Shown: piece after piece, positions 21,419 to 30,502 of the stretch
Position numbering within the stretch: the first letter of the stretch is position 1
Layout of the letters: each line of letters begins with the position of its first letter
The notes under the pieces: model-generated
Database searches by the model: none
Told to the model about the DNA's origin: nothing
Seen by the model: the letters and a program-made list of their open reading frames with translations, nothing else
Translations under genes and position numbers: made by a program
NCBI RefSeq assembly: GCF_000142905.1
Contig: NW_013657655.1
Coordinates: 277,708-341,707 of the forward strand
Direction: 5' to 3'
DNA length: 64,000 nucleotides
Source: Thecamonas trahens ATCC 50062
Taxonomy: Eukaryota > Apusozoa > Apusomonadida > Apusomonadidae

Positions 21419-23044
21419 ATGGAGTCGCAGCACCTGCTGGCCAAGCCGGCGCCGGTTGTGTCCGAAGCCAAGGCTAAGCAGGCCAAGAAGACCAAGGCAT
21501 CGCTCAACATCATCCTCTTCACGGGTACGTTGTCGGGTTGTCGGAAGAAGTGTGATAGAGCATGGGGAGTTGCCCATAGCCGCGCTGGGCTGCCTGCCGT
21601 CTCTGTCCCCCCCCCCCCCCCCCCCCCCTTCCCATCTCCTCGTCACTCACGCCCTTCAACAGTGTTCATCGGCTCGGCCATGTACACCATCGTGCTGCCG
21701 TCGATGCCGGCGTACATCACACAAGTTCATGCGCAGGCTTATGTGCTCGGATGGCTGGTCTCGGCCTTTTCGGCAGGCCAGTTCTTCCTCTCTCCGGCCC
21801 TCGGCATGTGGTTCAACGCGCGCAACGCGCTCGAGCCGCTGCTCTTTTCTGGCGCCCTGCTCGTTCTGGGCAACGTGCTGTACTCGATCGCGTGGTCCAA
21901 GTGGTGGCTGGTTGTCTCGCGGGTCATTATCGGCATGGGCGCGGCAAACGTGTCGGTCTGCCGTGCCTACGCGGCGGCGGTGACACCTGTCGATAAGCGG
22001 ACGGGCGTGCTCTCGCTCATTGCAGCTGCGCAGGGCGTGGGCTTTGTGGTCGGCCCGGCCATGGGCGCGGCCCTGGCATCGGTCAACTACAAGATCAAGG
22101 TCGGCGGCTCGCTCTATCCCGACGGCGAGTACCGGATCAACAACGCGACTGCGCCCGGGTGGCTCTCGGTCGTGCTCTGCCTCATCAACCTTCTTGTCCT
22201 CGCTCTGTTTTTCACCGACATGTCGCGGGTGCCGCTGCCGATGGCCAAGCGTGGCGGCGAGGTGTACGACACCATCGACGACGACGACACCGACGTGCCG
22301 GCCAAGATCCCCAACCGGCCGACGACGCCGACGACGCCGGTGCCGGATCCGCTCCCGCTGCACCTCATTCCGGCCCGCAAGTCGTGCGCCGGCGTGGACA
22401 AGACCCTCGATCTGGTGGCTATCTGCTTGGCCATGGCCATTTTCTTCTGCATCATCTCGTGCTTTGGCTGCTTTGAGACCACGCTCTCCAAGCTGCTCAA
22501 GGCCAACTACAGTTGGGGAACGGCCAAAGCCGGCATCCTCTTCATGTCGTGTGGTGTCATTTCCATCTTTGCATTTCTCACGATCAAGCCGCTGGGCAAC
22601 GTCATCGGCGACCGCCTGGTCCTTGTTGTGGGCCTCGGCATCATGATCGGCACCGGCCTGTTGTGCATCGCGTACAACGGCGGACACGTTCCGCTCGTCC
22701 AGTTCCTTGTCGCCAACTGCATCTTCTCCATCGGCTATCCATACTCGTCGGCCATTATCTACGCACTCTTCTCCAAGATCCTTGGCGGCACCGATCAGGG
22801 CACCATGATGGGCCTGCTGACCTCATGCGGCTCGGCGGCCCGGACGCTCGGCCCGCTCGCCGCCGGGTATGGCTACTACTACGGCGGTACCAACACCGTC
22901 TATATTGTCATCGGCGGCTTGGCTGCGCTCGCTCTCGTCCTCACCCTGGCTGGCTGGTCCAAGCTCGTCACCTACGACGTCCTCCTCGACCGCAAGCTTG
23001 CCAAGTACCGCTCGTCGCGGCGGCTTGTCATCCAGTCTGCGTAG
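21419..23044 (+). CDS. Major facilitator superfamily transporter, MFSD8/CLN7-like (2 exons)
   Basis: Exons 21419-21524 and 21663-23044, 495 residues. The 138-base intron starts GTACGT, contains a 26-base C/T tract and ends CTTCAACAG; splicing gives NIILFTVFIGSAMYTIVLP. About twelve transmembrane helices are visible: six before and six after a hydrophilic loop (DTIDDDDTDVPAK). Motif A-like LSPALGMWFNARNALEPLL follows helix 2, and helix 4 has SRVIIGMGAANVSVCRAY and the next GVGFVVGPAMGAAL. The N-terminus holds QHLLAKP, a possible lysosomal di-leucine signal. Topology and motifs are closest to the MFSD8 group of lysosomal membrane proteins, but family placement is by eye. Its last 17 bases overlap the 3' end of the convergent deoxyribosyltransferase gene. 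Confidence 0.8.
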   Translation: MESQHLLAKPAPVVSEAKAKQAKKTKASLNIILFTGTLSGCRKKCDRAWGVAHSRAGLPAVSVPPPPPPPFPSPRHSRPSTVFIGSAMYTIVLPSMPAYITQVHAQAYVLGWLVSAFSAGQFFLSPALGMWFNARNALEPLLFSGALLVLGNVLYSIAWSKWWLVVSRVIIGMGAANVSVCRAYAAAVTPVDKRTGVLSLIAAAQGVGFVVGPAMGAALASVNYKIKVGGSLYPDGEYRINNATAPGWLSVVLCLINLLVLALFFTDMSRVPLPMAKRGGEVYDTIDDDDTDVPAKIPNRPTTPTTPVPDPLPLHLIPARKSCAGVDKTLDLVAICLAMAIFFCIISCFGCFETTLSKLLKANYSWGTAKAGILFMSCGVISIFAFLTIKPLGNVIGDRLVLVVGLGIMIGTGLLCIAYNGGHVPLVQFLVANCIFSIGYPYSSAIIYALFSKILGGTDQGTMMGLLTSCGSAARTLGPLAAGYGYYYGGTNTVYIVIGGLAALALVLTLAGWSKLVTYDVLLDRKLAKYRSSRRLVIQSA

Positions 23045-24131
23045 CTGTACTCGGCGCTGCGGCCGAGGTAAAGTACGCATGTGCTAAGGCGATCATGCCG
23101 ATGGTGGCCATGTCCAGCCCGTGGGCATCTGGCTGCGCGAGCGCCTCGCTTACCTCCACTAGCCGCCGGCCGCCGGCCTCGACCGCCTCAGCCTCGCTAG
23201 ACCTCAACTTGTAGCCAAACACATGCGCCTGGCCGCTCGTAGCCGCAGCCGACGCGAGAGCGCCGGATCCGACCCTCACCAGACGGGAGGGATCGAGCTT
23301 GATGCCCAAGCTCGTACCAACTCCCGGATCACCGGTGAGTGTTGCGATTGGACCGGTGATGAGCGCAACCCGCGGCGCGTGCTCGTCGGTCAAGAGCACA
23401 AGAGCGTCAATGTCCGGACGGAGGACGACGGTCTGGGTGACCACGGCATCGTCAGCAGCAACAAAGACGGAGGCCGAGATCCCGAAAAACTCGGGCGCGC
23501 TCGAGCCAATGGGTGCCACCCACTCGATGCGCAAGTCGCGAAGCTCGTTGCCAGCGCTGCCGAGGGCTTTGTGCCACGCGCGAAAGGCAGGCGAGCGCCA
23601 GAGAAGGAGCGGGGCCGAGGCGTCGCCGCCGACGCGCCGGGCGCCGCGCCCAATGGCGGCGACGGCGGCAGCGAGAAGATCAGACAGGTTGTCAAAGGCT
23701 GGTGCGCCGTACTTGCGGGCGTAGTACAGCTGGTAGCCGGTCTTTGGCGCATCGGGCGGAGCGCCGAGCATGGCGCGGCCCGACATCTTGAGGCCACCCC
23801 ACTCGTCGTTGGTGGTGAGGCCCGGGAGAGTCACCAGATCGCGCGGGATCCAAAAGACCACAACGTCGGCGCGGGCGATGCCGGACTCCTCCCACTCGAC
23901 CTGGTCGGCGTAGCCTTCAAAGATGTTGACGTTCGAAGCCGCCATCTCGGGGCTCTCTTCGGGCACGTAGACATCGCCTTGGAAGCCGAGCTCTTCGAGT
24001 CGAGCCACGGCTTCGACACGCCACGATGTGAGATGCGGCGTCTTGTCCAGCCGTACCGTTGGCCCTGCGAGGAAGATGGCGCCCGGCTCTGTGGTTTCCG
24101 GATACGGCTCTTGGGCGTAAATGATTCGCAT
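23028..24131 (-). CDS. Nucleoside 2-deoxyribosyltransferase-like protein with extra C-terminal domain
   Basis: 367 residues from MRIIYAQ; an in-frame Met further upstream (24260) adds only His/Ser/Thr-rich sequence, and a CGCAG acceptor-like site lies just before the chosen ATG. Residues about 15-140 match the deoxyribosyltransferase-like family (Pfam Nuc_deoxyri_tr2 type): IFLAGPTVRLDKTPHLTSWR, GDVYVPEESPEM, VEWEESGIARADVVVFWIPR, LPGLTTNDEWG, SGRAMLGAPPDAPKTGYQLY. These are Rossmann-like nucleoside-processing or nucleotide-sensing proteins. The C-terminal 200 residues contain QTVVLRPDIDALVLLTDE, which resembles the start of a Nudix fold, but I see no Nudix box (GX5EX7REUXEEXGU), so if it is one it is inactive. 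Overlaps the MFS gene by 17 bases. Confidence 0.75.
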   Translation of the reverse strand: MRIIYAQEPYPETTEPGAIFLAGPTVRLDKTPHLTSWRVEAVARLEELGFQGDVYVPEESPEMAASNVNIFEGYADQVEWEESGIARADVVVFWIPRDLVTLPGLTTNDEWGGLKMSGRAMLGAPPDAPKTGYQLYYARKYGAPAFDNLSDLLAAAVAAIGRGARRVGGDASAPLLLWRSPAFRAWHKALGSAGNELRDLRIEWVAPIGSSAPEFFGISASVFVAADDAVVTQTVVLRPDIDALVLLTDEHAPRVALITGPIATLTGDPGVGTSLGIKLDPSRLVRVGSGALASAAATSGQAHVFGYKLRSSEAEAVEAGGRRLVEVSEALAQPDAHGLDMATIGMIALAHAYFTSAAAPSTATQTG

Positions 24132-24177
24132 GTGGCCTGCGATGGAGTGATGTGTGTGTGTGTGCACAAGAGGGAGG

Positions 24178-24236
24178 GCGACGTCGAGGGGCGAGGGTGA
24201 CGTCGAGTGTGACATCGAGAGCGAGTGTGACGTCAC
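24178..24236 (-). promoter_or_regulatory. Cluster of four CRE-like TGACGTC motifs
   Basis: Copies start at about 24179 (CGACGTCGAG), 24198 (TGACGTCGAG), 24210 (TGACATCGAG) and 24228 (TGACGTCA, a full palindrome). They lie 50-105 bases upstream of the deoxyribosyltransferase-like start codon, in the right place for promoter sites of a bZIP-type factor. Confidence 0.35.
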
Positions 24237-24479
24237 CATCATCAACCCATCATGGCGCACATGAGGGAGTCTAGCCGCAACACAAAAAGAACCACGGGGG
24301 CCTCTTCCTCCTCTCCCTTCCTCACTCTCCCTCTCACTCTTTGCCCTTCATTGTCTCCATGCAAACAAGATGGCGATTCGAGGCCCAGGCGCACGACGGC
24401 AGAATGGGGGGGGGGGGGCAAGGGAAGTGGACATTGACTACTGCATCAATCGCGTTTCATAAGGGGAATCACACACGAT
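24237..24479. other. Spacer between the deoxyribosyltransferase promoter and the VPGP-repeat gene
   Basis: No gene seen. Together with the leader at 24132-24236 this is about 350 bases, containing a G run at 24406-24417. Confidence 0.4.
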
Positions 24480-25390
24480 CTAGAAGCCGTAGCCGGGGTA
24501 AGCCGAGCCGTAGGTCTGCTGCTGCGGGTAGCCGCCGAACTGCTGCGGGTAGCCGCCAAACTGCTGCTGCTGCTGCTTGATCTCACGGCGGGCGAGAACC
24601 TCAAAGTGCGGGGCAGACGGGATCGACTGGAGGAAGGCGATCTCGGCACGGAGGCGGGCGTTCTCGGCCTCAAGGAGGTTGTCGCGCTTGTGGACAAGGA
24701 TCTCGCGGGTCGGGCCGGGGATCTCGACGTTGACCGGCTTGGGGACGGCAACCTTGCGCTTGACGGTGACCTCACGAATGTGCGGCTGCGGGACCGGGAC
24801 GCGCTGCTTCACGACACGGACGGGGCCGGGGACCTGAACCTGCTTGGGGACCGGGCGACGGATGACCGGGCCAGGAACCTGGACCTTGACGTCCTTGTAG
24901 GTCACAGGGCCGGGGATCTCGACCTTGACCTCCTTCTCGACAACGGCACCGGGCACGTAGTCGTGGACGACGCGCTCGACAACCGGGCCGGGAACCTCGA
25001 CGCGCTCGATGCGCTCGCGGACAGGGCCGGGGACCTCGACCTTCTCGTCGCGGTACGTCACGGGGCCAGGGATGACCTCCTTGATGGTGCGGACCGGGCC
25101 GGCCACGTACTCGGGCACAACCTTGACAAAGGTCGGGCCGGGCACAACCTGGGTGCGGACCGACGGCGGGCCGCGGCGCACGATGGTGGCCTCGGCGCGC
25201 GGGACGCGGACGACGACGTTCTCAAAGGCCTCAGCCTCCTGGACCTGGACGGTGGCAGGGCCGGACGGCGCGACGTACGAGCCGACAACCGGGCCGGTCG
25301 CGTTGCCGTGAGCGGAGCCGTAGCCGGAGACAAAGCCGGGCTGGCCGAGGGTGGTGTTGTTGGCCGGAGCAGCGGCGGGGTGGTCAGACC
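24480..25390 (-). CDS. VPGP-repeat protein, alveolin/articulin-like composition; 5' exon unresolved
   Basis: About 300 residues are readable. From about 25190 to 24690 there are roughly twelve copies of a 11-15-residue unit with consensus (V/I)PGPVxxxxxKVE, for example VPGPVRERIERVE, VPGPVVERVVHDY and IPGPVTYKDVKVQ. These alternate Val/Pro and charged residues in the manner of alveolins and articulins, the cortical cytoskeleton proteins of alveolates and euglenids. A short coiled coil (LLEAENARLRAEIAFLQS) follows, then a Gln/Gly/Tyr tail with FGGYPQQ repeated. A likely acceptor GAATTGCAG lies just upstream on the minus strand, at about 25391-25399, so the first exon is further right and not found. 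Function as a membrane-skeleton or filament protein is inference from composition. Confidence 0.6.
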
Positions 25391-26145
25391 TGCAATTCCC
25401 ACACAACTCCAATGTGAGTATCATGCCATGGGCAGTAGCTTGCATAGCCAGACTAGCATGGCGGGGTGGCGGAGAGTCCCGCTGCGGCGTAAAAAACAAC
25501 GAAACGAACGCAGCGCTTCCATCCCCAAAAAAACGAGCTCCCGCGCGGAACGGGCTCACCCACACCCACACACGTGCCCACACTGCCCCTTGAAAGGCAT
25601 AAGACTCCCTTACGCCTACGGTCTCAGAAGCAGTGTCTGCCAGCAAGTGCAAAAGCTGAGGGGTGGAGCGGGGGAACAACGACACCAGCGCGTGGGCGCC
25701 GAAAAACGAGCCGTTGGCCGCCCACCCAGTTTTTCAGCCCATCCCCCCACCTCCCGCACAGTGCGCAAGGGCACCCTACCACCGCCTACACACCTCCAGC
25801 AACAGCGAGCAGGCAGGTGTATATGCCCCAGCAGTGCAGCAAGTGTATACAGTGCTGGAGAGTTGGGGTTGGCTCTCATCGAGGCGCTTGCAGGCAGCGG
25901 GGGGTGGCGACCAGAAGCCCACGCTGACCGAACAACGTACATTATGAAGGTAGAGAGAGAGAGGGGTGGTAGTGGCGACCCGTTTCAAACGATTGGAAGA
26001 ACAGGCGATGAAGTGCGCGGTTCCCGGCGGGAGGACAACCACTGGCAACGAACTGGCAAAGAACTGGCGACGAGCTGGCAGACGAGGATAGTGTTGTTGT
26101 TTGATGAGAGGTGAAAGGATGGAGAAGGGTCGGCTTCAGAGACAA
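25391..26145. other. Presumed 5' region of the VPGP-repeat gene
   Basis: No convincing coding sequence. It should contain the missing first exon and promoter of the VPGP-repeat gene; a GTACGT donor-like hexamer on the minus strand sits at about 25934-25939 but no start codon could be tied to it with confidence. Confidence 0.35.
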
Positions 26146-28014
26146 TCAGGCCGTAGGGTTGGGCGAGGTCGAGGACAAAGCCGGGTTGGCAGTCATGTTG
26201 GTCTCGTGTGTGGGTAGGGGCGAGGTGGCAGCGGCAGCGGCGGCAGCGAGTGCGTCATCGTCGACAAACGGCGGCGGCGGCGAGCGCGGGCGAGTCGGCT
26301 CGAGGGCCGATGGGTGTGCAAGCGCTGGCGGCGGCGGCGGCGGCGCGTCCCGGACAGCAAAGACGGTAACGTTGATGCGGGCGGCGGTAACGGCCTTCAT
26401 CTTGGGCACAGTGTGGAGGTAGCGGGCGTTGACTGACTCGTCAAAGATGAGGACGTCGCCGTGGGCCAGATCATAGGTGATGCGGCGGGCGGTGGCGGCA
26501 GCGCCGGTAACGCCCTTGGGCTTGAAGTGGAACTTGCGAGTGGCGCCAAGCGAGATGGAGAGCACATCAGCGCCGTACTCGTCAGCGTGGTACGGGGTAT
26601 GGTCCTCGCCGTTGCGGTAGAGGTTGCAGAACGCGCCCTTGATGGCCGAGACGCCAAACGCGGATGAGATGGAGCAGAGAAGCATGTCAAGGGCCGGGAC
26701 AACGCCTTCCTGGTAGTGCCAGACAAGGCGCGGGAGGACCGAGCCGCGCCAGCGCTTGGCGCCCCAAGGAACCGTGGTGGCCATGGCGTCAAAAAGGGCA
26801 TCAGCTTGGTCGGCCGGAACGGCGCCGGGCGCGTAGAGGATGCCTGCCGATGGCGAGAGCTCGTGCTTGAGGCGGGCAAGGATGTCGGCGTCAGCGCCCG
26901 CCGATGTTGTCTTAGCGCGCTTGGTGAGCTCGGCCGGACGGACGATGGGTCCGACGGCGACGTCAGGGTGGACAAGCTTTTCCTCCGGCTCGCGCGGGCG
27001 CTTGCGCGAGACCTTCTTGGGCGGCGGCATGACGGGCATGGGCGTGCCGACGGCCTGCCAGAAGGCCGTGAGTGGCTTGGGCGGCGGCGGGGACGGCTGG
27101 GCCGGCTTGAGCGCCGGCAACTCGGACTTGAGCGCCGAGGTGAGGGCGGACACGATCTTGATCTTGAGCGCGTTGGCGGCGGGGGTGGCGAGTGAGCCGT
27201 CGCCGAGGTAGTACATGGCGCCAGCGAGCTGGGTGGCGTACTGGTTGGCGTTGAGCTTGGTGGCAAACTGGTCGGCGACGACAAGGAAGCGGGCGCCTGC
27301 GAGTGCTCGCGGGGCGGCGGTGAGGCCGTAGTTGACGGCCACCTCCCACTCGTCGGGCCCAACCTTGGTCTCGATCCACGACGTGTCACAGGTACCGAGC
27401 TTGAGGGCGGCGACGCCATCGAGCAACTCGGAGGCCTGGTACGAGGGGAGGGCGGCGGCCTTGGCGGCAGACGTCACGGCCTCGCGCGGCGGCGCGTCGC
27501 CGAGCAGCGACTCGAGGCACTCGATGCGCTTGCGCGGCACAGGCGTGTTGCCCGAGTACTCGGCCGAGAACTTGCGCCAGTGCGGCCGCTTGTGGGCGAG
27601 CTTGAACTTGGGTCCACGGAGCGTGGCCGACGTGACCTTGCCATCGTCGCTCGCATCGCCAAACGCAAGCTCGGTGACGAGAAACCAGTGGTAAATGGTG
27701 TTGACTGCGGCGCCGGAGCCGATCGGCGCGGCGTTGAGCCGCGACTTGACCGCCTCGTACGCCAGCTGCGACTGCATCGGCGTGAGAACGCCGAGGCTCG
27801 AGTCGCCAGCAGGCGCCTTCATCTCGCTCACCTCGAGCGCAGCATCGGAGTAGTTCCACCGGTGTGTCGACCCGACCCGCATGCCCGAGTACAGCTTGCC
27901 GTTGTGGACCTTGCGCTGGTTGTAAGACTTGGCCGGCGACGTGCTGGCCGAAGATGCCGAGGAGGCCGCCGACGACGACGACGACCGAGGCGCAGAGGTA
28001 GCAATCGAAGACAT
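26146..28014 (-). CDS. AlkB-type 2-oxoglutarate/Fe(II) dioxygenase with novel N-terminal region
   Basis: 622 residues from MSSIATSAP; the in-frame Met at 28074 adds a doubtful hydrophobic stretch. The catalytic jelly-roll is at about 400-555: WRGSVLPRLVWHYQ, then FCNLYRNGEDHTPYHADEYG carrying the Fe(II)-binding HxD (about residues 476/478), LSISLGATRKFHF, LAHGDVLIFDE, the distal His in RYLHTVPK and the 2-oxoglutarate Arg in ARINVTVF. This is closest to ALKBH2/ALKBH3-type demethylases, which repair N-alkylated DNA or RNA bases. The first 330 residues have no family I recognise; they contain two similar segments (ending GPKFKLAHKR and TQLAGAMYYLG) that may be a duplicated domain. A Pro-rich tail follows the enzyme domain. 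Activity is likely because all metal and cofactor residues are present. Confidence 0.82.
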   Translation of the reverse strand: MSSIATSAPRSSSSSAASSASSASTSPAKSYNQRKVHNGKLYSGMRVGSTHRWNYSDAALEVSEMKAPAGDSSLGVLTPMQSQLAYEAVKSRLNAAPIGSGAAVNTIYHWFLVTELAFGDASDDGKVTSATLRGPKFKLAHKRPHWRKFSAEYSGNTPVPRKRIECLESLLGDAPPREAVTSAAKAAALPSYQASELLDGVAALKLGTCDTSWIETKVGPDEWEVAVNYGLTAAPRALAGARFLVVADQFATKLNANQYATQLAGAMYYLGDGSLATPAANALKIKIVSALTSALKSELPALKPAQPSPPPPKPLTAFWQAVGTPMPVMPPPKKVSRKRPREPEEKLVHPDVAVGPIVRPAELTKRAKTTSAGADADILARLKHELSPSAGILYAPGAVPADQADALFDAMATTVPWGAKRWRGSVLPRLVWHYQEGVVPALDMLLCSISSAFGVSAIKGAFCNLYRNGEDHTPYHADEYGADVLSISLGATRKFHFKPKGVTGAAATARRITYDLAHGDVLIFDESVNARYLHTVPKMKAVTAARINVTVFAVRDAPPPPPPALAHPSALEPTRPRSPPPPFVDDDALAAAAAAATSPLPTHETNMTANPALSSTSPNPTA

Positions 28015-28349
28015 GATGAACAGCGGAAGTATCAGATCAAGAAAGAGAGGCACGGTGTACCGGAAAGTCATCACTCTGCCATCGCAGCTTTACCGTCCGG
28101 TTTTGTGGCGGCGGCAAGCCAAGCCGGGCGCTCAAGTTCCGCAGGCGAACTTCCTGTCGACGAACTTGCCGCCGGCGAACTTGCCGTCGCCCGACCGGGG
28201 CCAGGCCAGGGTTGGGGCCAGAGTAGGGAGCAGGACCAAGCACAAGAGGGTAACGGGACGGGGCAAGGGCGGGCTGGCTTGGGCGAGCCGGGCTGGCTTG
28301 GGCGGGCTAGGAGCTCGAGCATGGGCGGGCTCGGAGCTCGAGCATGGGC

Positions 28350-28649
28350 TCACTGGTCGTCGACGAGGTCAGGGAACTTTGCCACGAGGTAGGAGCAGGA
28401 GACGACGAGGTCAGGAGCAGCATTGACAGCGTGGCCAATGGCAGCCTTTGCCAGCACGCCTGCGTAGCCCTTACCCCTGTGCTCGGCCTCCGTGACAGTG
28501 TGGGCAAGGTCCCACGTCCCGTCGTCCCGGGTCTCGTAGGCGATGTAGGCGACGGCGACGTCGTCGACGAACAGCTGGTACCGCCCCTCGGCATGCTCCA
28601 CCCGCCCATACTCGCCCGAGTCAACGACCTCTGCTGCACTGGCTGCCAT
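28350..28649 (-). CDS. Small GNAT-like acetyltransferase (NATD1/YidJ type)
   Basis: 99 residues from MAASAAEVV, the size of the single-domain Acetyltransf_CG family. Visible motifs are AYIAYETRDDGTWDLAHTV, the acetyl-CoA loop EHRGKGYAGVLAKAAI and the C-terminal VVSCSYLVAKF, which follow that family closely. Members are found in bacteria and in eukaryotes (NATD1); their substrates are not known. A CCGCAG acceptor-like site just 5' of this Met leaves room for an upstream exon, and longer in-frame reading to 28856 gives no recognisable sequence. Confidence 0.75.
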   Translation of the reverse strand: MAASAAEVVDSGEYGRVEHAEGRYQLFVDDVAVAYIAYETRDDGTWDLAHTVTEAEHRGKGYAGVLAKAAIGHAVNAAPDLVVSCSYLVAKFPDLVDDQ

Positions 28650-29221
28650 TCCGTCTGCGGTGGTGAGCTGGCGAAGGGTGACTAGACCAGGCCTGACTGT
28701 CCTCCCCATACGCCCCACCACCACCGTTCCCGCCAGCCGAAACATCGAATCGCCGCAGTCGGGAGTGCCGGTCGTTGTTCCGACTACGCCCAATGGTCGC
28801 TGGTCGTCTGGCGAAACTTCGCCTGCCTGCCAGCCCAGCCCAGCCACACCTTCCATTGGCGTCCGGCAGGGGAGGGGAGGGGTAGAGGGGGGGGGGGGGG
28901 GGGAGAGAAGGGAGGAAATGAGGATGTTTAGGTTTGGTTTGGGAGGAATCGGGGTGAGGGAGGGTTGGCGAGGAGGGCGAGGAGAAGGGGGGAGGGGATG
29001 GAAGGTTTACTTGCGGCTGAATGGAAGGTTGCCTTGGCTGGCGGGGGAAACTTACCTGGTCAGTTGGGCAGGGCGGGCGGCGGCGGCGGCAATGTCATTC
29101 GAATCGATGGCCGAGGCAGTGGAGCAGGACGGGCGGCAGCCGGCAGCCCCGCACCTCACCTCGGCTCACCTCAGATACAGTCTAGTTCGGTGCTGCTGCA
29201 GTGGTTGGTCTTGCTCTCGGC
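28650..29221. other. Divergent intergenic region
   Basis: No gene seen. Minus strand at 28860-28915 is a C/T tract (leader of the acetyltransferase). The plus side before the vasohibin-like start has no clear core promoter motif. Confidence 0.4.
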
Positions 29222-30502
29222 ATGGACGTGCTCGACGTGGGCGTGGACGACCTGGTGGCCCGGGCGGTAGAGGAGGAGGAGGCGCTGCTGGCGGCCGAGG
29301 CAGCGGCGCAGGCGGCTCCGCATCCAGAGCCGGTGCCAGGAGCATACGGATACATTCCAGAGTCGGTAGCAGTGGCGACAGTGGTGGGAGCGGCGAGTGG
29401 CGGAGTAGGGCGGACAGGCGAGGCCGTGCTGGATGCGGTGCTGAATCTGGACGACGGCGCGCAGGTCAAGGCGGCGGACATCGGCATCACCGCTGAGACA
29501 GAGTCGGACGATGGCAGTGGTGGGGGTGTTGAGAGCGAGAGCAGGGGCGGGAATGGGAGCAGAGGTGAAGTGGCGGGGCTGGTGAAGATGCAGTCGATGT
29601 CGCTGACGGCAACGGCACTGGTCAAGGCCGCGGAACGCGCGCATGGCCTGCGGGTGGACGACGTGTCGTCGGCGGGCGAGATCCTGGCGGCAGTGCAGGA
29701 GCTGGTCGCTCAGTATCCGCCGCGGTATGCGTCGGCACTGTCGAATGTCAAGGTGGGGGCGTTTGGCATCAAGCGGAGCGAGCCGCTCGCCGACGCGCTC
29801 CGCAAGGCCGCACGCATCATCGACGATCCGCAGCCCATCACCTCTGTCGAGGCCGTGTACCTCGTGCTGCTTCTGACGACCAACATGCAGGGTGTGCTTC
29901 GAGTTCCCATGGTGGTCGTCTCACGACGAAAGGGCGAGCGATACGTATCGTCGTATCTCATGCTGCGGCACGGCGGTGCGTACGGCCTCACCGGGCAGTC
30001 TGTAGTGCCCGAGGGCTCGGACTCGCTGTTCAATCTGGCATTTGCGCACGGCGACGTGCCAGGGCTTCTCACTGCGCTGCTCGCCATCTACAACCACCTC
30101 GACCATGAAGTGGCCGCCATCCACCTCGGGCTGCCGGTCCCGCACGACCGCGGGCGCCGCGCGCCGGTGCAGTGGAAGTACCTCTCGCTCCTGCTCGTCC
30201 GCGAGGGCGTCGAGGTTGCGATGTCGCGGGCCCACATGTACGATGCTTTTCTCCGCAACATGGAGTCGTCGCTGCAACTGATGTGGCGCAAGTCGATGGA
30301 GGAGATGGAGCGAGTCGATCTCATCAACCGCGGGTCGTACATGCTCAATGCTGCGCGGCGCAAGCCACTTCGCAAGCGGCTTGCCCGCAAGTGTGAGGGC
30401 TACCGGGTCATCAAGGTCGTCAAGGGCCTTGTCCATGGCGAGTGGTGCTCCAAGAGCGTGCGTCCGAGCTCGACGCCGAGCTCGACGACGCCGCGAGTGT
30501 GA
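29222..30502 (+). CDS. Vasohibin-like domain with substituted catalytic residues (N-terminal part of a probable fusion)
   Basis: Residues about 150-330 match vasohibin, the transglutaminase-like tubulin carboxypeptidase that removes C-terminal tyrosine from alpha-tubulin: YPPRYASALSNVKVGAFGIK, TSVEAVYLVLLLTTNM, LRHGGAYGLTGQS, LDHEVAAIHLGLPVPHD and APVQWKYLSL. Set against human VASH1 (Cys169, His204, Ser221, from memory), the ungapped spacing of 52 residues is kept, but the catalytic Cys becomes Ser208 and the His becomes Ser243; only Ser260 is retained. The domain is therefore predicted to be inactive as a peptidase. The first 120 residues are acidic and Gly-rich. This frame stops at 30502, but the following EEP reading frame has no start codon and overlaps it, so the two are probably one gene broken by one missing base at about 30440-30448. 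Confidence 0.75.
   Translation: MDVLDVGVDDLVARAVEEEEALLAAEAAAQAAPHPEPVPGAYGYIPESVAVATVVGAASGGVGRTGEAVLDAVLNLDDGAQVKAADIGITAETESDDGSGGGVESESRGGNGSRGEVAGLVKMQSMSLTATALVKAAERAHGLRVDDVSSAGEILAAVQELVAQYPPRYASALSNVKVGAFGIKRSEPLADALRKAARIIDDPQPITSVEAVYLVLLLTTNMQGVLRVPMVVVSRRKGERYVSSYLMLRHGGAYGLTGQSVVPEGSDSLFNLAFAHGDVPGLLTALLAIYNHLDHEVAAIHLGLPVPHDRGRRAPVQWKYLSLLLVREGVEVAMSRAHMYDAFLRNMESSLQLMWRKSMEEMERVDLINRGSYMLNAARRKPLRKRLARKCEGYRVIKVVKGLVHGEWCSKSVRPSSTPSSTTPRV

Noticed and set aside
24606-26114. 502-codon Asp/Leu/Arg-rich plus-strand open frame
   Set aside because: It mirrors the VPGP repeat in the opposite strand (repeats of LDLDRAGDL-like residues). The VPGP reading has a credible coiled coil and tail, and the mirror does not.
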